The position numbers and the translations under genes are program-made. A stretch of DNA of 18,287 nt, taken from UBA2396 sp038042175. Its GTDB lineage: Bacteria > Planctomycetota > Phycisphaerae > Phycisphaerales > UBA1924. The notes beneath the pieces are model-generated. The model ran no database searches. It was given only the letters and a program-made list of their open reading frames with translations, and had not been told where the DNA came from. The stretch is from contig CAYHQQ010000075.1 in NCBI GenBank assembly GCA_964358855.1, positions 1-18,287 on the forward strand, in the 5' to 3' direction. Positions 7,609 to 13,855 of this stretch are shown here, one piece after another (within the stretch, counting starts at the first letter, position 1; the number at the start of each line of letters is the position of its first letter).

Positions 7609-8652
7609 ATGGAAGGATCTTCGGACGATCTGGCGCGCATTCTTGCGGGTCTTGCGCTGGGAGTGGGCGCCGTCAATGTCGCGCTCCTGATCGCGTGGAG
7701 GAGATCGCTGCGCCGTCGGATCAGGCGCGTGGCTGCACAGACCACGCGAGGCGGCGTACCCATCGCCGTCGCACAGGCCCCCAAGGCCTCGGGCGCGGGC
7801 GCCGCTGACGATCTTTCCGAGGGCGCCGGCAACGGAATCATCTGGAGGCGCTGGATGGGCAAGCGTCTGGTGCTCCCCCAGTATTACCCGCCGTTTGCGC
7901 GAGACCAGGAGGCGACCCGCCGCGACTACTCGATCGCCGCTTCGGCGCGATTCCCGGGCAAGCACGCCGAGTTCCGCTCGCAGTACGGCGAGGACGCCTT
8001 CCTGTTCGACCTCTTTGAGGGCAAAGGCGACGGGGTGTACGTCGAGGCCGGCGCGTTCGACGGTCAGACGCTCTCGGTCACTTCCGCCCTGGAGGAGATC
8101 GGCTGGAACGGACTCCTGGTCGAGCCGACGCCCTTGCTCGCCAAGGCGTGCCGCGACGCCAGGCCGCGTTCGATCATCGTCGAGGCAGCCCTCACCAGCC
8201 CCGGGGGACCGGCGGAGATCGAGTTCTGTCAGGTCACCGGGTTTGAACATTCGGGGCTCTACTCGTTCGTCTACACCGAGGGCGAGGAGCCGCCGCCGCC
8301 GCCGGTGCCGGGGGCTTCCAAGGAGTTCATTCGCGTGGCGGCCTCGACACTCGATCGGATCCTGGCGACCCACCCCATCCAGATCGACGCGTTCGTGCTG
8401 GACGTCGAGGGGCACGAGCTCCCCGCGCTTGCCGGCCTGGACCTGGGCAAGACGCGTCCGAAGGTCATCGTGGTCGAGGTGAGTGCGGTGAAATCGGTTG
8501 ACGAGCTGACCGAGTACCTTCAGGCACGCGGGTACGTCGTCGCCGGAGTGCTGGGCGTGAGCGTGGTGATGGTGGCCACCGAGTGCCGGGAGCTCCTGAA
8601 GCGCGCGACCCGACTGCTGGCCGCGGCCAAACCGGTGCACACAGGCGTGTGA
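7609..8652 (+). CDS. membrane-anchored FkbM-family methyltransferase
   Basis: The 347-residue protein has one predicted membrane helix at 9-30 (ARILAGLALGVGAVNVALLI) followed by arginine-rich RRSLRRRIRR, which by the positive-inside rule should keep the enzyme in the cytoplasm. A linker (40-110) leads to an FkbM domain that opens with SQYGEDAFLFD (124-134). The SAM-binding strand is YVEAGAFDGQTLS (144-156), followed by acidic LLVEPTPLL and the hallmark FVLDVEGHELPAL (262-274). A short EEPPPPPVPG insertion (226-235) probably forms a surface loop. The likely role is O-methylation of a sugar on a membrane-associated glycan. The start is the ATG at 7609 rather than a GTG at 7579, because a TACACT hexamer lies seven bases upstream of it. 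Its stop is three bases from the convergent gmd stop. Confidence 0.88.
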   Translation: MEGSSDDLARILAGLALGVGAVNVALLIAWRRSLRRRIRRVAAQTTRGGVPIAVAQAPKASGAGAADDLSEGAGNGIIWRRWMGKRLVLPQYYPPFARDQEATRRDYSIAASARFPGKHAEFRSQYGEDAFLFDLFEGKGDGVYVEAGAFDGQTLSVTSALEEIGWNGLLVEPTPLLAKACRDARPRSIIVEAALTSPGGPAEIEFCQVTGFEHSGLYSFVYTEGEEPPPPPVPGASKEFIRVAASTLDRILATHPIQIDAFVLDVEGHELPALAGLDLGKTRPKVIVVEVSAVKSVDELTEYLQARGYVVAGVLGVSVVMVATECRELLKRATRLLAAAKPVHTGV

Positions 8653-8655
8653 GCG

Positions 8656-9714
8656 TTACTGATCGTGCCCGGCGAATTCGGGGAGCTTGTGCCCGGCGTC
8701 GCGCAGGGTCTTCTCGCGCTTGGCCATCTCCATGTCGTTGTCGACCATCATGGCCGCGAGCGTTTCGACCGACGTCGTGGGCTCCCAGCCGAGCTTGCGC
8801 TTGGCCTTGGCCGGATCGCCCAGGAGCAGATCGACCTCGGCCGGGCGCAGGTAACGCTGGTCGAAGGCCACGTGGTCCTTGTAGTCCAGGCCCGCGTGCT
8901 GGAAGGAGAGCTCGCAGAACTCGCGGACGCTGATGGTCTTGTTGGTCGCGATCACATAGTCGTCGGCGGCGTCCTGCTGGAGCATGAGCCACATCATCTT
9001 GACATAATCGCCCGCAAAGCCCCAGTCGCGCTTGCTCTCGAGATTGCCCAGATAGACCTTGTCCTGCAGTCCCAGCTTGATGCGCCCGACCGCCCGCGTG
9101 ATCTTGCGGGTCACGAACGTCTCGCCCCGTCGCGGGCTCTCGTGGTTGAAGAGGATGCCGCACGACGCGTGCAGGCCGTAGCTCTCGCGGTAGTTCACCG
9201 TCGCCCAGTGGGCCATGACTTTGGCGCAGGCGTAGGGGGAGCGGGGATAGAACGGGGTGGTCTCGACCTGGGGCGTCTCGATCACCTTGCCGTACTGCTC
9301 TGAGGAGCTGGCCTGGTAGTACCGGACCTGCTGGCCGCTCTCGTTCTGGAACTCGCGGACCGCTTCCAAGAGCTTGAGGGCCCCCATGGCGACCGTCTCG
9401 GCAGTGTAGATGGGCATGTCGAACGAAACCCGGACGTGGGATTGCGCCCCGAGGTTGTAAACCTCGTGGGGTCGGACGAGCTGCATGATCTTGGAGAGGC
9501 AGTTGGCATCGCACAGATCGCCGTAGTGGAGCTTGAGCTTTCCGCCCTTGAGATGCGGATCGAGGTAGATGTGATCGATGCGCCCGGTGTTGAAGGAAGA
9601 GCTGCGCCGGATGATGCCGTGGACCTCGTATCCCTTTTCGAGAAGGAACTCGGTGAGGTAGGAGCCGTCCTGGCCGGTGATTCCGGTGATGAGCGCGCGT
9701 CTGGTGGTGGACAT
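8656..9714 (-). CDS. gmd: GDP-mannose 4,6-dehydratase
   Basis: The 352-residue protein matches the short-chain dehydrogenase enzyme that converts GDP-D-mannose to GDP-4-keto-6-deoxy-D-mannose using bound NADP, the entry step to GDP-L-fucose, GDP-D-rhamnose and GDP-perosamine. It begins with the Rossmann signature LITGITGQDGSYL (8-20), then GIIRRSSSFNTGRIDH (33-48) and HYGDLCD (63-69). The active site shows SSSEQYG (136-142, catalytic E139) and SPYACAK (Y161, K165). ESPRRGETFVTRKI (192-205) and KRDWGFAGDYV (228-238) are diagnostic for GMD, and the length is typical. The frame stays open far upstream, but homology starts exactly at the ATG at 9714. The next pathway enzyme (fcl/wcaG or rmd) is not in the window. 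The product could feed the GT10-like transferase at 1851-2801. Confidence 0.97.
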   Translation of the reverse strand: MSTTRRALITGITGQDGSYLTEFLLEKGYEVHGIIRRSSSFNTGRIDHIYLDPHLKGGKLKLHYGDLCDANCLSKIMQLVRPHEVYNLGAQSHVRVSFDMPIYTAETVAMGALKLLEAVREFQNESGQQVRYYQASSSEQYGKVIETPQVETTPFYPRSPYACAKVMAHWATVNYRESYGLHASCGILFNHESPRRGETFVTRKITRAVGRIKLGLQDKVYLGNLESKRDWGFAGDYVKMMWLMLQQDAADDYVIATNKTISVREFCELSFQHAGLDYKDHVAFDQRYLRPAEVDLLLGDPAKAKRKLGWEPTTSVETLAAMMVDNDMEMAKREKTLRDAGHKLPEFAGHDQ

Positions 9715-9946
9715 GGGGTGGGCTCTCGCGAAAGAAGGTCGGGCTATGAACAACCGCCGAACCGCGTACGCCCGCCAACGCAAGGCGGTTCGCACCGGGC
9801 CGCTACAGTAGTCCTGTATCGGCCGAAACTGGGCGGAAGATCGCTTTGGGGCGGTGGTCTGCGAGACCAACGGCAAATGGGGAGGAACCGTCCGCATACC
9901 CGGGACGTATCGGAACCCACGCCGAGATTCGCCCAGACTTCCCCCG
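9715..9946. other. intergenic region upstream of gmd, no gene seen
   Basis: This stretch lies between the divergent gmd and pilM leaders. Long frames cross it on both strands, but they have no family resemblance and I reject them. On the minus strand a TACTGT at 9809-9804 could be a -10 for gmd with a leader near 85-90 bases. The same place holds a small inverted repeat. No Shine-Dalgarno of any strength precedes the gmd ATG. Confidence 0.4.
9804..9818. repeat. short inverted repeat between gmd and pilM
   Basis: TACAG and CTGTA face each other across five bases. Hexamers of the form TAnnnT occur here on both strands (TACAGT and TACTGT), so it may be a bidirectional promoter core or an operator. 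The arms are short, so chance cannot be excluded. Confidence 0.25.
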
Positions 9947-9975
9947 TTGCTCGCGAGCGCAAGATCGTGTAGCAT
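9947..9975 (+). promoter_or_regulatory. candidate sigma70-type promoter of the pilM operon
   Basis: TTGCTC (9947-9952) and TAGCAT (9970-9975) are separated by exactly 17 bases in a GC-rich context. Transcription would start near 9982, giving a leader of about 190 bases before pilM. Confidence 0.4.
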
Positions 9976-10174
9976 CCCGGCCCTGCCGGCCAGATGGGCC
10001 ACGCGGGGCCGATCGGGGACATGGGTGGCGCGGAACGACGGGCACGCCCAGCGTGTCGTTGAACCGCGAACGCCAACGGTGCCCGCGCCGGGACCAAGTC
10101 CACACGAGGCCAGAACCACTCTGGCCAGAGCCACTTCCTGCCGAAAACACGTAGCCGTCGTCGAAGGAAAAATT
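9976..10174 (+). promoter_or_regulatory. structured 5' leader of the pilM operon
   Basis: Three hairpins can be drawn. First is CCGGC-CCT-GCCGG at 9977-9989. Second, GCGG plus AACGAC (10030-10039) pairs with GTCGTT (10055-10060) and CCGC (10064-10067), with GGGC-ACG-CCC possible in its loop and a GAA bulge. Third is a perfect 7-bp stem GGCCAGA / TCTGGCC (10108-10114 and 10120-10126) with a five-base loop. No poly-U tail follows, so these do not look like intrinsic terminators. The leader ends in a strong ribosome-binding site, GAAGGA at 10163-10168, six bases before the pilM ATG. It matches no riboswitch class I know. It could be a regulatory leader or a processed small RNA. Confidence 0.4.
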
Positions 10175-12250
10175 ATGCCGTCATCCAACGTGTGCTGGGG
10201 CATCGAGATCGGTGCCGGGGCGATCAAGGCCGTCAAGCTTGAGGCCGACAACCAGCGTGTGAATGTCCTGGACTTCGCGTACATCGAGCACGCGAAAGTC
10301 CTTTCCACACCAGGAGTTGACGCCAACGACGTCCTCCGCGTCTCGCTCGGACAGCTCGTCGGGCAGTACGACTTGACCAAGGCCGCCATCGCCGTGAGCG
10401 TTCCCGGTCACGCGGCCTTTGCCCGGTTTGCCAAGCTGCCACCCGTAGATCCCAAGAAGGTCCCGGACATTGTCAAGTTCGAGGCTATGCAGCAGATCCC
10501 GTTCCCACTGGAACAGGTGGAGTGGGATTATCAGACGTTCCAGTCCCCCAACTCGCCCGATATCGAGGTCGGCATCTTCGCCATCACCAAGGAACGGATC
10601 AACGAGCGCCTCGCCATGCTCCAGAACGTCGGCATCACGCCCGACTTTGTGACCCTCAGCCCCCTCGCCGCGTTCAACGGCCTCGCCTACGACCTTGAGT
10701 TCTCCGAAAAGTCCCAGGGCACGATCGTGGTCGATGTCGGGACGACCTCGACCGACCTGATCGTCGCCGAAGCCGGCCGGGTCTGGATCCGGACCTTCCC
10801 CATCGGCGGGCACCATTTCACCGACGCGCTGGTCAGCACGTTCAAGATCGGATATCCCAAGGCCGAGGCCCTCAAGAAGGAGGCCGAGGAGAGCAAGCAC
10901 GCCCGCCAGGTCTTCCAGGCGATGCGAGGAGTGTTCACCGATCTGGGGCAGGACATCCAGCGCTCGACGGGGTACTACACAAACCTGCACAAAGACTCGA
11001 ATCTCGAGCGGCTCATCGGCATCGGGTCGACCTTCCAGCTCCCGGGGCTTCGCAAGTTCCTCAAGCAGCAGGTGGGCATCGAGGTCTTCCGGTTCGAGGA
11101 GTTCAAGCGTGCGAATACCGACTCCCTCAAGAACGAGGATCGCGCCAAGCAGTTCAAAGAGCTCTCGCTCTCGATGGTGACCGCTTACGGGCTGGCGCTG
11201 CAGGGGCTGGGCCTCGCGTCCATCGGCGCCAACCTCATGCCGGTGCAGATGATCCGCGAGACGATGTGGCGGAGCAAGGTGAAGTGGTTCGGTCTGGCGG
11301 CGGGGCTGGCCATCGCGGCCAGCGGCGCGATGTTCGTCCGCCCGACCATCGACTACTTCCAGGCCGAGGGCAACCGCCAAGGTCCGGCCGTCGACAACGC
11401 GCTGCGGATCGCCAAAGAGCACAAGGACGACGCCGCCGAGAAGAAGGTCGACACCGCGGCGAATCCGGACTACACGGCGGCGAACATGCTGTCGCTGCTG
11501 GAGGCCCGCAACGTGCACGCCCATCTCGTCAACGATCTGGGTGAGATCTTCAAGGACGCCGACAAGAAGGCCAGCGCCTGGAAGACCGGCGATCAGACCG
11601 CCTGGCCGCTCCCGCCCGGCGAGCCCGCGTTCAGCCTCAAGTCGTTCGACACCGACTACCACGGGCCACGAAGCGCCGTCGATCCGTCGGGCGCCATGCC
11701 CGATCCCGCCGCCCCCCCGCCCCCCGACGCCGGCCAGCCCGCGGGCACCGGGCCTTTGGGGACCGGACAGAAGATCGATGTGAGGCTGGTCGTGGAAGCC
11801 TCGCGTGCGAGCGATTCGGACGCCAACGCGTTCATGATCAAGACGGTCGACGAGTGGCTCGCCAAGAACGCGATTCGCCCGGGCGTGCCTTACAAGATCC
11901 TCAAGAGGCCCGGGCAGCAGAACTACTGGAAGCGTGTTGGCTCCGCGGCGGCGCAGCCCGAAGCGGCGGCGCCCGATCCGTCGGAGCCTCCGTCCTCCGA
12001 CGGCGTTCGCGGCCCTGGTGGGCGCGACCCCGGACGCGGGCCCAAGGGCAGAGACGTCGGGCGGCCGACCAACATCCCCGGCGAGGGCGGCGGCGGCAAC
12101 GACTCTCCCGGCGGCGACGGCCTGGGGCTCGCGCCTTTGAAGAAGCTGGTGACCGAGGTCAGGCACCCCGGACCCGTGTACACGATGGAAGTGCAATGGA
12201 CAGTCGAGATTCTGCAGCCCGAGAAAAAGGCTGAGGAGGGCGGAACGTGA
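10175..12250 (+). CDS. pilM: type IV pilus PilM-like actin-fold ATPase fused to a PilN-like membrane segment
   Basis: The ATG at 10175 has a strong Shine-Dalgarno (GAAGGA, six bases away). Of 691 residues, 1-345 match PilM: WGIEIGAGAIKAVKLE (8-23), FEAMQQIPFPLEQVEWDYQT, the phosphate-binding VVDVGTTSTDLIV (D187) and IGIGSTFQLPGLRKFL. PilM is the cytoplasmic actin-like ring of the pilus assembly platform and binds the PilN tail motif INLLP. Ordinary PilM ends near 350 residues. Here the chain continues with GANLMPVQMIRETMWRSKVK, whose NLMP (353-356) resembles that PilN motif. A membrane helix (about 371-391) follows, then a periplasmic part with Pro/Gly linkers (507-531, 592-658) and strands DVRLVVEAS and VYTMEVQWTVEIL. 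I read this as a PilM-PilN fusion. Its stop overlaps the next start (GTGA). Confidence 0.88.
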   Translation: MPSSNVCWGIEIGAGAIKAVKLEADNQRVNVLDFAYIEHAKVLSTPGVDANDVLRVSLGQLVGQYDLTKAAIAVSVPGHAAFARFAKLPPVDPKKVPDIVKFEAMQQIPFPLEQVEWDYQTFQSPNSPDIEVGIFAITKERINERLAMLQNVGITPDFVTLSPLAAFNGLAYDLEFSEKSQGTIVVDVGTTSTDLIVAEAGRVWIRTFPIGGHHFTDALVSTFKIGYPKAEALKKEAEESKHARQVFQAMRGVFTDLGQDIQRSTGYYTNLHKDSNLERLIGIGSTFQLPGLRKFLKQQVGIEVFRFEEFKRANTDSLKNEDRAKQFKELSLSMVTAYGLALQGLGLASIGANLMPVQMIRETMWRSKVKWFGLAAGLAIAASGAMFVRPTIDYFQAEGNRQGPAVDNALRIAKEHKDDAAEKKVDTAANPDYTAANMLSLLEARNVHAHLVNDLGEIFKDADKKASAWKTGDQTAWPLPPGEPAFSLKSFDTDYHGPRSAVDPSGAMPDPAAPPPPDAGQPAGTGPLGTGQKIDVRLVVEASRASDSDANAFMIKTVDEWLAKNAIRPGVPYKILKRPGQQNYWKRVGSAAAQPEAAAPDPSEPPSSDGVRGPGGRDPGRGPKGRDVGRPTNIPGEGGGGNDSPGGDGLGLAPLKKLVTEVRHPGPVYTMEVQWTVEILQPEKKAEEGGT

Positions 12251-13767
12251 AACCAGTACTCGCATGGGTCAAGGCCAACCTGCTGGTCGTGATCTTCTCG
12301 GCCCTGATCGTGATCTCACTGCCCACCGGCTTCTACTTCAGCGCCGCATGGGCGAAGGACACGCGAGAGAAGCGGTCCAAGCTCGCCAACGACAAGCTCC
12401 GGTCGATCGACGAGCAGAAGATCCGTTACCAGATCCCTCCGGTGATGCCCAATGGCAAGCCCGTCGAGGATCCGCGTTCGCCAAGCCTGCTCGCCAACTC
12501 GCACTACCAGGCCGAGCGGGCCCGCATCGACAAGCTCGCAAAGGGCGTGACGGGCGTCGCCGACGCGTTCAACCGCGGCGAGGGCAAGGCCGCCGCCGAC
12601 GTGGGGCGCAAGCCGCACGTTGCCCTGATCGACGGCCTGTTCCCCAAGCCCTCGGACCCCAGGCAGGCCTCGATCCTCACGAGCGAGTTTGTGGCGCTCC
12701 TGGTGGACCAGAAGGGGCGGCCCTCGGTCTACACGACGATGCTGCGGGACATTCTCAACGCCGGAGGTCCCGTGGATCCGGTGATTCTGGGGTCCAAGCT
12801 CACCGCCGAGCGTAACTCACAGATCCAGAGGCTCACCGGCAACGACCCCAATCGCAAGGTCACCCCGGAGGAGCAAAAGACCCTCGAAGAAACGCTCATC
12901 GCCTTCCGGCGCAACCAGTATCTGCAGCGGGCGTCGGAGATCTCCGTCTACGCGGGGCTCGACATCTTCCCGATCGAGACCGCTCAGGGCGGCGCTTCGG
13001 GTGGCTCGACCATTCCAGGACAGGTGCCAAGCGAGCCTCCGGGCGTGTCGCGCACGTTCCAGTGGCAGATGGACTACTGGATGATCCGGGACCTGCTCTT
13101 CGCCGTCCGGGCCGCGAATCTCTCCTCGGGCGGATCGCAGCTGCACGTGAACGAGTCGGTGATCAAGCGCGTGGACAAGATCAGACTTCTCGAGCCCTTC
13201 GCGGGCCGTCCCGCCAGCACCGGCGGTGAAGATCCCAACGCGGCGCCGACGCCCCCGACCATCACGGTGGACGCGTTGACCGGCCTGGTGCCGATGGACG
13301 TGGCCTGGTCGGTGACGGGTCGCAAGAATTCGCCCGGCAATCCGCTCTACGACGTGCGGCTGGCCGAGCTTGAGCTGGTGGTGTCGGCATCGCGGCTCAA
13401 GCAGATTTTCGACGCGTTCGGGCGAACGAACCTGATGACGATTATCGACGTCGATCTCAAGGCCGTCGACGTGATGGGCGAGCTCGACCGCGGGTACTAC
13501 TTCGGCAACGAGAGCGTGGTCAAGGCCACGATCACCGTCGAGACCATCTGGCTGCGGAGCTGGACGGAGAAGATGTTCCCCTCGGGCGTTCGCAAGCGCC
13601 TGGGCCTCGCACTGCCCGAGGGCGAGAAAGCCGACGACGCCGATATGGCCAGCGGATCGGGCGGCGGCCCCAGCAGCATGCCCGAGGACATGGGAGGCGG
13701 CAACACCCCCGGCGAGCCGTTCATCAACCCCAAGAGCCGCGCCGGCCAGCGTGGCGGCGGCGGCTGA
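12247..13767 (+). CDS. PilN/PilO-like inner-membrane pilus assembly protein
   Basis: The GTG start overlaps the pilM stop by four bases and has an excellent Shine-Dalgarno (GAGGAGG, seven bases upstream). The 506-residue protein has a short cytoplasmic tail, one membrane helix (about 12-34, LLVVIFSALIVISLPTGFYF) and a long periplasmic part. Near 368-440 a strand-helix-strand-strand run (VRLAELELVVSASRLKQIFD, then MTIIDVDLKAVD, then VVKATITVETIWLRSW) resembles the ferredoxin-like domain of PilN/PilO. Near 271-291, WQMDYWMIRDLLFAVRAAN is followed by a conserved-looking RLLEPF. The C-terminus (468-506) is Gly/Pro-rich. I infer the role from these features and the position after pilM. It may also be related to the PilN/O-like surface protein Amuc_1100 of Akkermansia, another PVC member, but this needs a profile search. 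No enzyme motif is present. Confidence 0.62.
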   Translation: MKPVLAWVKANLLVVIFSALIVISLPTGFYFSAAWAKDTREKRSKLANDKLRSIDEQKIRYQIPPVMPNGKPVEDPRSPSLLANSHYQAERARIDKLAKGVTGVADAFNRGEGKAAADVGRKPHVALIDGLFPKPSDPRQASILTSEFVALLVDQKGRPSVYTTMLRDILNAGGPVDPVILGSKLTAERNSQIQRLTGNDPNRKVTPEEQKTLEETLIAFRRNQYLQRASEISVYAGLDIFPIETAQGGASGGSTIPGQVPSEPPGVSRTFQWQMDYWMIRDLLFAVRAANLSSGGSQLHVNESVIKRVDKIRLLEPFAGRPASTGGEDPNAAPTPPTITVDALTGLVPMDVAWSVTGRKNSPGNPLYDVRLAELELVVSASRLKQIFDAFGRTNLMTIIDVDLKAVDVMGELDRGYYFGNESVVKATITVETIWLRSWTEKMFPSGVRKRLGLALPEGEKADDADMASGSGGGPSSMPEDMGGGNTPGEPFINPKSRAGQRGGGG

Positions 13768-13770
13768 GAA

Positions 13771-13798
13771 TTGACACCAGTGTCGGCATGTGTACGAA
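13771..13798 (+). promoter_or_regulatory. candidate internal promoter before the third pilus-operon gene
   Basis: TTGACA (13771-13776) is a perfect -35 hexamer; TACGAA (13793-13798) follows after 16 bases as a weak -10. An imperfect inverted repeat (GACAC-CA-GTGTC, 13773-13784) overlaps the -35, and a perfect GAACGTTC palindrome lies at 13808-13815. Confidence 0.35.
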
Positions 13799-13855
13799 AG
13801 ATGGTTCGAACGTTCAAGATGGCGGCCCACCGGGCCGTCCGATGAGAGAATGACC

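Noticed and set aside
9854..10174. N-terminal extension of pilM to 9854
   Set aside because: The added residues match nothing, and a strong Shine-Dalgarno precedes the ATG at 10175 where PilM homology starts.
9715..10389. Upstream extension of gmd on the minus strand
   Set aside because: GMD homology begins exactly at 9714; the extension would read through the pilM start region.
10181..12265. 694-residue open frame antisense to pilM
   Set aside because: GC-rich shadow frame without domain motifs, opposite a clearly conserved gene.
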